Shown: positions 12,774 through 24,465, counted from the first letter of the stretch. The stretch: 64,000 nucleotides of DNA from Sindora glabra (GCA_020226215.1 CM035233.1:29391150-29455149); one strand, 5' to 3'. A program made the numbers and translations. Notes: a model not told the origin generated them from the letters alone.

Positions 12774-14258
12774 TGATAAGTGCACAAATACACCTAAATT
12801 CTATGTGTTTTATCACTCATTTACTTAGTATTTTGTGCAAAATTGATTGAAAAAGATACTTAGATGCTCTATATCTTGTTTTCAGGGTATGAAATGAAAC
12901 ATATGAGCATTAGAAAAGAATTTAGAGGCAAAACCATTCAAATCATGAAGCATTGAAGCAAGATTGTCTACTCAGTAAAGAACACGGGGTAATGGTAACC
13001 CCGTGTTCAAGGCCGTGTTCCCTTCTGGATGGCTTCGTGACTTCACTGGGCTACTCAAAGAAGAACACGGGACGTGTCATACCCCGTGTATATTACTGCC
13101 ATTCGCCTCTGAAGAACACGGAGGGTGTCACACCCCGTGTAGTATGCTGATCAGTCTTCGCTGAGAAACACGGGGTAGAACACGGGACGTGTACTACCCC
13201 GTGTACATTGCTGCTTGACAATTCGTAGAAGAACACGGGGCGTGTCACACAACGTGTTCCTTGCTGCTCAAACTTTCGCTGAGAAACACGGGGTACAACA
13301 CGGGACGTGTTGGACCCCGTGTACATCAAAGAATATAAGTTTCGCGCAAAATCCTGCGAAGAGAGGGAGGAAGGGAGAGAATTCTGAGAATTAACAAGGG
13401 AGTTGCTGGGAGAAGCCCTAGGAGAGACCAAAAAGCTCATCAAAGGCGCCTCCTAACACGAATCCAAGCAAGAAATTGAAGAATCAAGCAAGAAATTTGT
13501 AGATCTTCATGGATTGTTTGGCTTCCTCCTCTGTTTTCTTGTTTTCTTCTGATCTTATGATGATCTCACACTAAACCTCTGTACTTAGCTTAGGTGAACT
13601 TGTTCATGGAGTTATGGAACTGAATTTTATATAATCTAGCTTGTTTTACTGTTGAATTATGATTTGATCTTGCTGATTTGTTTTGAACAAGCCAATATAT
13701 CCGGAATATTGGATTTGAGTCTTGGATTAGTTGATTCTAGGTTGAAATGACCAGTCAATTAATTGGATCTTGCATGATCATTGGGAATATCAATTAGACT
13801 TAGGAATTAAGCTGGTTGAATTCTTTTGCACAGGATGAAATGTCCAAGAATGGATTCTGAACAGAGTTAATGCAACCTTGATTAGTGGTTACTAGAGTAA
13901 TTCTGGACACTTAATCTCTTGGTTAGTAGCTAGTAGCCTTGCAATGAGGTATAGCTTAATTTTGGTGATCCAGCAATCATAATTAACAGTAAACCAAGTT
14001 AGAAAGTTATATTCATTCCATAATGAAATGTACAAGAGATCCTTAAGCTAAGTACACTTTTTCTCCACTGAATCAAACCTTATTTTGACAAGTTAATCTC
14101 TGTTTTTGCACTTTAATCTTGAATTCCACTATCAATTGATCTGCCTAGATAATTTTGCTTGAGATTTAGTTAGTACTCAACCTACAATCCCTGTGGAGAA
14201 CGATAATCTTTTATACTATAACTAGACTTAACCGTGCACTTGCGGATTTTAGAGGTCA
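12774..14258 (+). repeat. 5' LTR of Athila-A (1485 bp)
   Basis: Runs TG...CA and matches 24504-26000 almost base for base. It lacks 12 bp (a TGTGAACACGGG unit) present in the 3' LTR and in the solo LTR at 50792. The palindrome cluster at 12981-13325 is followed at once by a possible TATA box (TATAAG, 13334-13339), so the LTR promoter may start there; the start site is inferred, not shown. The U5 end shares GTGCACTTGCG with Athila-B. Confidence 0.93.
12981..13325. repeat. Cluster of six nested GC-rich palindromes in the Athila-A 5' LTR
   Basis: Six units are spaced about 50-80 bp apart. The fullest form is AACACGGGGT, 2-3 bases, ACACGGGACGTGT, 3 bases, ACCCCGTGT: outer arms of 9-11 bp enclosing an inner 5-bp palindrome (ACACG...CGTGT). 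The spacers repeat GAGAA before and a CTG a few bases after each unit. Copies recur at 24709-25065, 50998-51355 and, in longer form, 20123-20655. Confidence 0.85.
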
Positions 14259-14264
14259 AGTTTT

Positions 14265-14282
14265 TGGCGCCGTTGCCGAGGA
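14265..14282 (+). other. Primer binding site complementary to tRNA-Asp (Athila-A)
   Basis: TGGCGCCGTTGCCGAGGA starts 6 bases after the 5' LTR. It is complementary to the 3' end of plant tRNA-Asp with one mismatch (A where Athila-B has G). A tRNA-Asp primer is typical of the Athila lineage. Confidence 0.9.
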
Positions 14283-14451
14283 TTGTTTCTAGTTGATATT
14301 AACAGCAAATTTTAAGTAAATTAGACTAGGCAATTCTTTTTCCTTAACTTCATAATTCATCTTGTTTTGATTTTTTCTTACTTTTACAGCATCTCTTTCT
14401 CACCTTGTTCTGTTTTAGTGTTACTAAATCCTTCTGCCGACCATCTTTTAT

Positions 14452-17400
14452 ATGCGACGGAGAAGTCTTGACGGAATTCTTGACTTGGATCCGAAAATTG
14501 AAAGAACACTGCATAGGAGAAGGAGGGAACACAAGTCAGTTCACTTTCAAGAGGAAATCTGCATTGAACCAGCAACTGCACACATGGATAATAGATCACT
14601 CAGAGAGTTTGCCGCACCCGATACCACTGGTCTTCAATCCAGCATAAGGAGGCCTGCTGTGGAGGCCAATAACTTTGAATTGAAGCCAGCTTTGCTGTCT
14701 ATGGTGCAGCAAAATCAATTTGGTGGATTGCCAATGGAGGATCCTAACCTCCACATCCAGATTTTCCTGGAATATTGTGACACAATAAAGATTAATGGGG
14801 TACAAGCTGACGCCATCAAGCTTAGGCTCTTCCCATTCTCCTTGAGGGATAGAGCAAGAGCTTGGTTGCACTCCTTACCAGCTGGGTCAATTACAACATG
14901 GGAAGAGCTGCTGAGGGCTTTCCTATCAAAATACTTTCCTCCAAGCAAGACTGCCCAATTGAGGAATGAGATCACTACCTTCTCCCAAAGAGAAGGAGAA
15001 TCCCTTTTTGATGCTTGGGACAGATTTAAAGAGCTATTAAGGCTATGTCCCCACCATGGATTGGAAAAATGGTTTGTTCTCCACACCTTCTACAATGGTT
15101 TGAATTACAACACTAGACTCACTGTAGATGCCGCTGCTGGAGGAGCCTTAATGAATAAAAGGCTGGATGAAGCCTATGAGCTGATTGAAGATATGGCCTT
15201 GAATCACTATCAATGGTCCAATGAGAGAGGACCTTCAAGGAAACTAACAGGGAAGTATGAATTAGATGCCCTTAGTCATTTATCTGCTAAAGTAGATGCA
15301 TTAGGAAATTTAGGTAGCAAGGTAGATGCTCTAATGGCTAAATTTGATAAATTTCATGTTAACAGTGTGAATACAACAGGTGCTACTGATAGTTCCTGTG
15401 AGATTTGTGGTGTTACAGGGCATGTTGCAGCTGAATGCACCTTGGGCCAAGACTTTACTGAGCAAATGAATTATGTGAATAATAGTGGGTTTGGACAGAG
15501 AAACTCCAATGAGCCATTTGGAAATACTTATAATCCATCATGGAGGAATCATCCAAACTTCTCCTACAAGCCTACCCAGCCATATCACACACAAAACAGC
15601 ACCAATAGACCACCACCACCTGGTTTCCAAGGTCAAAGATCATACAACCCACCTGCCCAACAATCTTCTACTGCCAAATTAGAAGGCCTCTTGGAGAAAT
15701 TTCTTATTTCTCAAGAGAAGACCAATGAGGAATTTAGACAAGATGGAAGACACATGGAAGATTCAATCAGACAACTGTCTTCTAAGGTGGATACCTTGGC
15801 CACTCATGGAAAGATGCTGGAAAGTCAAATTGCCCAGCAAGCCTCCGCATCTTCTTCAAGAGCTTTTGGCCAACTCCCTGCCCAACCAGAATCAAATCCA
15901 AGGGAGCATTGCAAGGCAGTAACTCTTAGGAGTGGAAGATTATTGAATGATCCTATTGCCACTCAAGAAAGTGAAAAAGAGACAAGTGTGGGGGAGAAGC
16001 AAATGGAAAGCAACAAGGCCTCAAATACCACTGATACTGTAGAGAATGAAGGGGAACTACCAGAAAATTCCAAATATATCCCTCCGGAACCTTACAAACC
16101 GCCTATCCCTTATCCTCAAAGATTAGCCAAGGCTAAACTGGATAAGCAGTTTGGAAAGTTCTTGGAGGTGCTGAAAAAGCTATACATCAATATCCCCTTC
16201 ACAGATGCACTCTCACAAATGCCTTCATATGCTAAATTTTTGAAGGACATTCTCTCCAACAAGAGGAAGCTAGAGGAGCATGAAACTGTGGCTTTGACTG
16301 AGGAGTGTAGTGCCATCATTCAAAATAAGCTACCTCCTAAGCTAAAGGATCCCGGAGGCTTCTCTATACCTTGTGTTATAGGAAATGTCCCTATTGATCG
16401 GGCATTGTGTGACCTAGGAGCGAGTGTGAGTCTTATGCCACTGACGGTTGCCAAGAGATTGAACATTGAGAAGATGAAGCCTACTACGGTTTCACTTCAA
16501 TTAGCCAACCGATCAGTCAAATATCCAGTAGGTATTCTTGAAGATATACCTATTAAAGTTGGTAAGTTTTTCATACCAGTAGACTTTGTTGTTCTAGAGA
16601 TGGAGGAGGATGCTCAAATCCCTATTATCTTAGGTAGACCATTTCTTGCTACTGCTGGAGCTTTAATTGATGTTAAAAATGGTAGACTGTCATTATCTGT
16701 TGGGGATGAGAAAGTTGAATTTAATTTGAATGAATCTATCAAATTACCTGTTTGTGAAGACTTCATATGCAGGGTAGATGTGCTGGAAAAAGCTGTCAAA
16801 GAAAACCTTCTAAAGGAGAGCATCCAAGATCCTCTAGAAGCATGCCTGGTTACAAAAGAGGTGGTTGAAACTGAAGAAACTGCTGCATATCCTTTCCCTG
16901 AAGCAGCAATTGAAACATTGGAGGTGGAGTCCAGCAAAACCAACACTGAAGAAGACACACCACCTAAGGTAGAGTTGAAACCTCTCCCATCTTCTCTAAG
17001 GTATGAATTTCTAGGACCCCATTCTACTTATCCTGTTATAGTCAATGCCAATCTAACTGCTTTGGAAACAGAAAAATTACTTAGGCAGCTTAGATCTCAT
17101 AGGAAAGCTTTGGGGTATTCCATTTCTGATTTAAAGGGGATTAGTCCTTCTATATGTATGCATAAGATATTGCTGGAGGATGACAGTAAATCCTCCATTG
17201 AACACCAAAGAAGGCTGAATCCTAATATGAAAGAAGTTGTGAAGAAAGAAATAATGAAACTGTTAGATGCAGGGGTAATTTACCCAATTTCCGATAGCCA
17301 ATGGGTTAGCCCGGTTCATGTTGTGCCCAAGAAAGGGGGGCTAACTGTAGTGAAAAATGAAAACAATGAGCTAATTCCCACTAGGACTGTCACGGGTTGG

Positions 17401-19854
17401 AGAATGTGTATTGATTATAGGAAATTGAATAAGACAACCCGGAAAGATCACTTCCCTCTTCCCTTCATTGATCAAACTCTAGAAAGGTTAGCTAAGCATT
17501 CACATTTCTGTTATTTGGATGGCTATTCTGGTTTCTTTCAAATCCCTATCCATCCAAATGATCAGGAAAAGACCACATTTACTTGTCCTTATGGCACATT
17601 TGCATATAGAAGAATGCCTTTTGGTCTGTGCAATGCTCCAGCTACTTTCCAGCGTTGTATGGTGGCAATCTTTTCTGATTTCATTGAAAATATCATGGAA
17701 GTCTTTATGGATGACTTTTCTGTGTATGGCACTTCCTTTGATAACTGTTTAACCAATTTATCTCAAGTGTTGCAGAGATGTGAGGAGGTAAATCTGGTTC
17801 TCAACTGGGAGAAATGCCATTTTATGGTAAAAGAAGGGATTGTTCTTGGACATCAAGTATCTGAACATGGCATTGAAGTAGATAAAGCCAAAGTGGACAT
17901 CATAGAGAAATTGCCTCCCCCAAATTCTGTCAAGGGAGTGAGGAGTTTTCTAGGACACGCCGGCTTCTACCGACGTTTCATTAAAGATTTCTCTAAAATA
18001 GCTAAACCTTTGACTAACTTGCTAGCTAAAGATGTTCCTTTTGATTTTGATCAAAATTGTTTGGATGCCTTCTGCAGGTTAAAGCAAGCCTTAATTTCTG
18101 CCCCTATCATGCAAGCACCGGATTGGAACCTGCCATTTGAGGTGATGTGCGATGCTAGTGATTATGCAATAGGAGCTGTGCTTGGCCAAAGAAGGGACAG
18201 AAAGGTTCATGCAATTTATTATGCAAGCAAGACTCTTGACGAAGCCCAATTGAATTATGCCACAACCGAAAAGGAGCTTCTTGCAGTGGTATATGCAGTT
18301 GACAAATTCAGATCTTACTTGGTGGACTCTAAAGTGATTGTTTTCACAGATCATGCAGCCATTCGATACCTTCTAAGCAAGAAGGAAGCTAAACCTCGTC
18401 TCATCAGATGGATTCTTTTGTTGCAAGAATTCGATCTGGAAATTCGAGATAAGAAGGGTACCGAGAATGTTGTAGTTGATCATCTCTCTAGGCTGAAGCA
18501 AGAATTAGGAGATGAGGAAGACAAGGATATACCAATCAATGATGCCCTTCCTGATAATTATTTGTTGGCTGTCTCTTCTTCCGACATCCCTTGGTTTGCC
18601 GATTATGTGAACTACATAGTGAGTGGAGTTTTACCTCCGGATGCGGGATATCAAAAGAAGAAGAAGTTTCTAGCTGAGGCAAAACATTACTTTTGGGATG
18701 AGCCTCTTCTCTTTAGGAGATGTGCTGATGGGCTATTTAGAAGATGTGTGCCAGAGGAGGAAATTGCAAGTATCATGTTCCACTGTCATTCCTCTCCATA
18801 TGGGGGACATTTTGGTGCTTCAAGAACTGCTGCCAAGATTGCTCAAGCAGGATTTTATTGGCCGACTCTTTTCAGATATGTTCATCATTATGTCACTTCT
18901 TGTGATCAATGCCAAAGGGTTAGCAGCATATCAAAGAGACATGAGATGCCCTTGAATAACATTCTTGAGGTTGAAATCTTTAATGTTTAGGGAATTGACT
19001 TCATGGGACCATTCCCACCTTCTTGCAGCAACAGATTTATACTAGTGGCAGTTGACTATGTCTCCAAATGGGTGGAGGCAATTGCAACTCGGACTTGTGA
19101 TGCCAAGGCTGTGGTTCGCTTCTTCAAGAAGGTGTTATTTCCTAGATTTGGCATACCAAGAGCTGTCATTAGTGATGGAGGATCTCATTTTATTGCCCAT
19201 CAATTTCAATCACTCTTGAAGGGGTATGGAGTAACCCATAAGATCTCTACTCCATATCATCCCCAAACCAGTGGGCAAGTTGAGCTTTCCAACAGAGAAA
19301 TTAAGTCCATCTTGGAGAAGACGGTGTCTAGATCAAGGAAGAATTGGGCACTTAAGCTGGATGATGCTTTGTGGGCCTATAGAACTGCCTTTAAAACTCC
19401 AATTGGAATGGCACCATTTAGGCTCATCTATGGGAAGAATTGTCACTTACCAGTGGAAGTTGAACACAAGGCGTATTGGGCAATCAAGTTGCTCAATTTT
19501 GACTTACAATCTGCTGGAGAGAAGAGAAAGTTCCAACTTCTTGAGCTTGAAGAATTGAGGAATGAAGCTTATGATAATGCTAAGATCTATAAAGAAAGAA
19601 CAAAGGCTTGGCATGACAAGCGAATTCTTAGAAGAGAATTTCACGAAGGAGACTTGGTGCTCTTATTCAGTTCGAGATTCAAATTATTTCCAGGAAAGCT
19701 AAAAACCAGATGGACTGGACCATACCTTGTGAAGAAAGTGTATCCATTTGGAGCTGTGGAAATTTGGAGTGAAAGCACCGGCAACTTCAAAGTAAATGGC
19801 CAAAGATTGAAGAACTACGTTGCGGGCCCACCAATGATGGAAGCACCAGACTAA
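14452..19854 (+). pseudogene. gag-pol: Athila gag-pol polyprotein with one in-frame stop in integrase
   Basis: One frame of about 1800 codons encodes the whole Gag-Pol polyprotein of a Ty3/gypsy element. Visible in order: the Gag core (residues ~95-245, with LRLFPFSLRD), a CX2CX4HX4C zinc knuckle (316-329), an aspartic protease site DLGAS (D654), reverse transcriptase from ~904 with FMDD at 1085-1088, RNase H starting near D1234, an integrase zinc domain (~1444-1492), the integrase triad D1516, D1575 and E1611 (58 and 35 residues apart), and a C-terminal GPY motif (RWTGPYLV). A TAG at 18988-18990 replaces the tryptophan found at this place in Athila-B (codon 1513), just ahead of the first catalytic Asp, so the main product would lack the integrase core. 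The frame continues open afterwards to 19854. I chose ATG 14452, which aligns with the Athila-B start. Confidence 0.93.
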
Positions 19855-19896
19855 TAAAGAAACAGGAGTCGAGCTTATGACCTTAAACAAGCGCTT

Positions 19897-19914
19897 CTTG
19901 GGAGGCAACCCAAG
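19897..19914 (+). other. Conserved post-pol hairpin CTTGGG...CCCAAG (Athila-A)
   Basis: CTTGGGAGGCAACCCAAG forms a 6-bp stem 43 bases after the pol stop. The same hairpin with one loop change is at 42175-42192 in Athila-B, although the surroundings have diverged. The function is unknown; an RNA signal such as packaging or translation control is possible. Confidence 0.75.
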
Positions 19915-20122
19915 TTTGTTTCTTTGTTCTCTTGCCTATTCATTCTTAGTTTTCTACTTTTTAATCTTAGTTTTTGAGTAGTGGAGGAATTTAAGCCATT
20001 AAGTGTTGATGTTAAATGCTCATTTTTGCTTGTGGATTCTGTCTTTGAGGTAGATTAGGCATGAATTGATGATTGTTGTCTGTTTTCTTGAGCAGAAAGC
20101 TTAAAATGAAGTTCAGAGAGAA

Positions 20123-20655
20123 ACACGGTGTAAACACGGGCCGTGTACTACCCCGTGTTTCCCACTGTTTCACCAATTTTAGGGAACTTGTGATTTTCAA
20201 CGTAGTCCAGTGAGAAACACGGTGTTCAACACGACCGTGTACAACCCCGTGTTCCTCACTGACTGATTCGCGTAAAAACTTTGTGATTCTCATGGAAGTC
20301 CAGAGAGATACACGGTGTTGAACACGGGACGTGTCCATCCCCGTGTACCTTACTGATTGAACCTATGATGATGAGGGCTATTGAACTTGAGACTTCCAGA
20401 GGGAAACACGGGGTACAACACGGGTAGTGTTATACCCCGTGTACTTCCGCGCATTTTGTTATTACCATCCAGAGAGAAACACGGGACGTGTTTTATCCCG
20501 TGTACAATTGCGAGGATTGTTATCTTCTTTCAGAGAGAAACATGGGGTGAACACGGGGTATGTCAGACCCCGTGTAAATTTTTGAAATCCAGCACGCTCA
20601 TCCGCATAAGAACACGGGTTCAAACACGGGTCGTGTTCAACCCCGTGTTCCTGTG
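20123..20655. repeat. Internal cluster of seven nested GC-rich palindromes (Athila-A)
   Basis: Seven units occur between pol and the ATHILA ORF, mostly opening GAGAAACACGG and closing ACCCCGTGT(T/A), with the inner ACACGGGNCGTGT box in most. Spacing is about 60-100 bp. The units are the same design as in the LTRs but not a simple LTR copy, because the spacers differ. They sit just upstream of the probable leader of the ATHILA ORF. Confidence 0.85.
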
Positions 20656-20912
20656 CGAAGGAGCTTTTAATCATCACCAAACCAGATTTTTTCTAGATTT
20701 TCCCCCATTTTCTTCTTCTTCCTCGCTGCCCCAACATTTTTCCTTGCATTTTCGCACTCCATACTGCCAAAATACACCGATCGAAGTGCTTCATTTCGCC
20801 ATTTAAGCTTGTTTAGCTAATTGATTTGTGATTTAATCGGTTGAAAAGCTGTGATTTGAATCCTTCTTCTCATTTCAATACGAACTAGGGTTTTTGTTCA
20901 TCATCTCAAGAG

Positions 20913-21549
20913 GTTAGTGCATTTCCTTTGAAATCCTTGAAGTTTATTGATATTTCTAATGATTACTAACTTCCATTACATGTTAGACTTCATGGGAATG
21001 TTGAAATACTCTGAAATTGATGTTTGATAGATTGATTGAATGAGTTTACAACGTACTGTACATGGAAATTCACTTGTTTGCTTGATTGAAGCTGCTTCTT
21101 TGTTGCTTATTTGATCAAAATAGAATCTTAGATTGATGAATTGAGTTTGAATCTTTCATTCATAGGTCTTGTATTGTTGAATTGATGGATGAGTTTGATT
21201 AACTGACCTTAATGATCATTACATTTCACTGATTGGATGTTGATTGATGGCTTGCTTATGTGTATTGACTCTTTACCTGTTTGAATTGGAATGCTTTGAT
21301 TACTTGGATTGCAAGCTTTAGAGGATTTCTCTAATTCCCTGCTTTACCTCATTGACATGATCACTCCATTGCATATATGGCATTGAACTATTACCTTTTG
21401 ATCTGCTGACTGATACATTGTTGATAAACTTGACATTTATTGAATATTGAATGATTGGATGCTGACTGTTGATAAATTTTTGTTCTTAGAGTTGCTGCTG
21501 GCTGATATACTCTTGCTACACTCTCTCACCCTGTAAATTCCTTTTGCAG
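20913..21549 (+). other. Probable intron in the leader of the ATHILA ORF
   Basis: A 5' splice-like site AAGAG/GTTAGT lies at 20913, after a leader-like stretch containing CTAGGGTTT. A good 3' splice site, pyrimidine-rich with TTTTGCAG, ends at 21549, only 3 bases before the ATG at 21553. This would let a spliced subgenomic RNA express the extra ORF. The donor could instead lie in or near the 5' LTR; the acceptor is the stronger call. Confidence 0.45.
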
Positions 21550-21552
21550 ACA

Positions 21553-22752
21553 ATGTCAAAGAGGCAAAAGACTACAGCTAGAAAGTCTACTAAAGGTAGT
21601 TCATCTAGAGGGACATCCTCTAGAGGACCCACGCATCCCTTCTTAGAGTTTCCTGAAGAGGCTTACATCCAAGCTTGCGATAGGCACAAGGATAAGCCAA
21701 TTGTAGAAGGAAGATTCTTAGATTGGGGAGTGCTGAGGGAATTTGGGCTAGAGGACGAGATACGCGAGCTTATAAGTGTGGGAGCCTGGGAGACCTTCTT
21801 TGAGATTAGGGAGCCCACCTACAGGGAGCTCACCTTGGAGTTCCTTAGTACATTCTATTTAGAGAGGTATTTTGGGACGGTGGACTCCCCTGATACAGTT
21901 CAGTTCAGGCTCGGCGGCATTACTTACTCTATGAGTGTCACCCAGCTGTCTGTTCGCCTGGGACTTTATTCTATGGATTTTGTGACCACTCCGGAGTACA
22001 AGGACATGCTGGTCGGACTGCCACACGGGCTCCAGGAGTGGCGCGTATGGATCGATATAGCTACTGGGCATACATATGATCCCGCCAAGAGTAAGGCGTC
22101 TAGCCTTAGGAAGATTTCCTGGAGGGTCCTTCACTCCATCTTCAGTCATACTCTGAGCGGATGAGGGCATAGCCATGGCGTTGTGAGCAACGCTGATATT
22201 CTGTTCCTCTATAGCATGATTGAGAAAGTGCCTATCAATATTGGAGGAGCATTCGCTCACTTTTTCTCAGCTCAGGCCACGGATAAGAGAGTTGGTAGTA
22301 TAGCTGCTGGCCCTTACATTACTCGACTAGCCAGACGGCTAGAAGTCTTCGACCGGCCTTATGGTTCTCTTACCATTGTATCACACATGGCACCCCTTCG
22401 AAGGGGCATTCTCATAGCCATGGGGATCCATCCGGTAGAGCCACAGCAGACCCAGGCAGAGCAGCAGCAGCAGCAGCAGCAGCATATGCCAGATGATGAC
22501 ATAGCTCCTCATGTTGGTCCTTCTTCTTCCACCGGGAGCAGAGTTCCACATGAAGCATACTTCAGAGACATCCTTTCTGGCCAGCAGCAGATCTTGGCGG
22601 AGCTCCGTCTGGTATCCGAGCGTCAGACGCGGATTGAAGGACTCTATGATGACTTGGACAGGCGCTCCAGGCATATAGAGGGCATGGTGGAACCTCTGTT
22701 CCACCTATTCCACTCTTCTTCCCCTGCTGACCCGGATCCCCCTACTCAGTAG
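21553..22752 (+). pseudogene. ATHILA-type (env-position) ORF with one in-frame stop
   Basis: The frame of about 400 codons sits downstream of pol, where Athila elements carry their extra or so-called env-like ORF, and resembles the ATHILA ORF family. It begins with a basic Ser/Arg/Lys-rich tail, has a conserved middle (blocks such as FLSTFYLERYFG and RLGGITYSMS), a run of seven Gln at about residues 304-310, and a C-terminal region with heptad character (HEAYFRDILSGQQQILAEL) suggesting a coiled coil. A TGA at 22162-22164 (codon 204) splits it; C-to-T decay of a CGA codon would explain this. I see no signal peptide or clear membrane segment, so an envelope role is not supported by this sequence. 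The ATG at 21553 follows a splice acceptor by 3 bases. The true biochemical function of the family is unknown. Confidence 0.8.
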
Positions 22753-23112
22753 TTTAGTTTGATTACTACATTGTTGATTAGCTATTCTATTTTTCTTTTT
22801 ACTTATTCTTCATATCTATCCCCATTTATCTGGTCTGTATATATATTGACTTTGCACTTATTTTACTCTTTATTATATTGCTTTCTTCTCTTTTATTTTC
22901 TTGCACTTTTGATGTTAAATTTCTATAAATACTAACAGCATTTCTTTTCTAGTATTTTATCTGCTTTCTTTTAGAGTATCGGTTCTCTTTCTCTCCCACC
23001 TCGTCTCTCCTTCTGGATCTACATGCGATATATTGGACAGCCATCATCCGCATGTCAGGGAAGTTTCAGTTCCCCATATGTTTTCTATCTCTTTTCCCAT
23101 TTACTCTTGTGC
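22753..23112 (+). other. Pyrimidine-rich 3' untranslated stretch after the ATHILA ORF
   Basis: T- and TC-rich sequence without a gene between the ATHILA ORF stop and the internal hairpin. No clear signal is seen apart from this base bias. Confidence 0.5.
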
Positions 23113-23149
23113 ACATTGAGGACAATGTCCAATTTTAAGTGTGGAGGAG
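23113..23149 (+). other. Internal hairpin plus polypurine-tract-like box (Athila-A)
   Basis: ACATTG-AGGA-CAATGT forms a 6-bp stem with a four-base loop, followed by AAGTGTGGAGGAG, a slightly degraded version of the polypurine tract at the 3' LTR. Athila-B has the same pair at 43931-43967. It may be a second plus-strand priming site or a relic of a former 3' end. Confidence 0.65.
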
Positions 23150-24465
23150 CTGTGCTTGCAATGTTCTGCACTTGAACTTGTTTGATTGACTGAGAGAATT
23201 TTGAGTACTGAAATTCGCTCCAATTTCATTAATAAAATAAAAAATAAAAAATAAAAAAATTTGTAAGACAATTCATTGAATAAAGAGATTGATTCATGCC
23301 CTGCTTCCTAAATGAATATTTTGCAACTTGATAAGGAAAATCTAAAGCTTGAAGCTAAGAGAAATGAGCATGATTAACCCTTGTGAGATTTGAGCCTTTT
23401 GAGCTATTTACTCATTACAATTAAAGCTCATTTCTTTTCTTCTTGAGGGATTATGTCATCACTCTTGTCTTTGTGCTCTAGAACTTGCATTTTCTCTTTT
23501 TGAGGCTACATTTTATGTGCTTTGCATGTCAAAAATGATGAGGCCATGTTTCTTTGCCCTTCTTTTTACTTGTTTGGCTTATTTGAATCCTTTTCTTTAA
23601 TCTTCCCTAAAACTTTTCCCTAGTTAGCCACTTTGAGCTTTAGACCTTCATTTCTAGCCTAGCCATACCATATACACCCCAAGCCACTGCCCAAGGTGAA
23701 CTTGAACCTTAGAGTTTGAGGGAGCTTAGACACATTATATGAGTTTGGCTATTTTAGAGGTCCTTACTTAGTGCTGCTAGTTGGATAAGTTTTACTGTTG
23801 AATTAAAAAAAAAACCATAAAAAGATGGTGTCAAATAAATAATTTGGGAAGAAGAAAAGGGAAGAAAAGCTTGTTGGGAATAAATAAAAAAAAAAGAGAA
23901 GAAGAAGAAAATGTGTTGTGTTTGCTGAATTATCTGTATATAAAAAAAAATGATCATGAAAATCAAAAGGAGAAGAAATGAGGTTGAAGCAAGGGTTGAT
24001 GCAAGGAATTATGTTAAGCTGAGTATTGGAACTTGACAATGGTCAAATTCATGACCATTGTGTCTTTTTCCTTCAAACTCAGGGGTTCAATCACTTCTCA
24101 CCCTTTGTTATTCCTATCCCCTATCCTCACCTTTTTCCTAATAAAGTTCTCTGATTTGCATGTAATTTACATTATAGTAGTGGAGATTAGAGTTTATGCA
24201 AGCATATGGTAGCATTAAGCCATGAGATGATTGACTTGAGAGTAAACACTAGCCTTGTTTTGAGAGTGAGAGTAAACACTTTACCTGTGAGGCTTTTCTC
24301 TTTTGCTTCTATGCTAAAGATTTACTTGTTTAGTATCTTTATTTTCATTGAGTTGCTTGGCATGACTTGATCCTAATCTTTGATTTGTTGAATGATTGCA
24401 TGATATATATAAAAAAAAAAAAGAAGTGAATAAAATTGGAGTAGATTTTCTTATTCTCTTACTTC
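23150..24465 (+). other. AT-rich non-coding spacer before the 3' LTR of Athila-A
   Basis: No gene is seen. The part from about 24178 (TAGTGGAGATTAGAGTTTAT onward) matches 44881-44952 of Athila-B, showing the spacer is an old shared piece of these elements. Simple A-rich repeats occur at 23236-23260. Confidence 0.7.

Noticed and set aside
12953..13443. Overlapping ORFs on both strands with repeated NTGRV.PRV-like peptides in the LTR palindrome clusters (also at 20012-20806, 24683-25089 and 50972-51429)
   Set aside because: They are open only because the GC-rich palindromes lack stop codons. The peptides repeat the DNA repeat on both strands and have no domain or conserved start.
21553..22752. 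A true viral envelope glycoprotein in Athila-A
   Set aside because: There is no signal peptide, clear transmembrane segment or glycoprotein cysteine pattern; a Gln run and a coiled-coil-like end argue for an intracellular protein.
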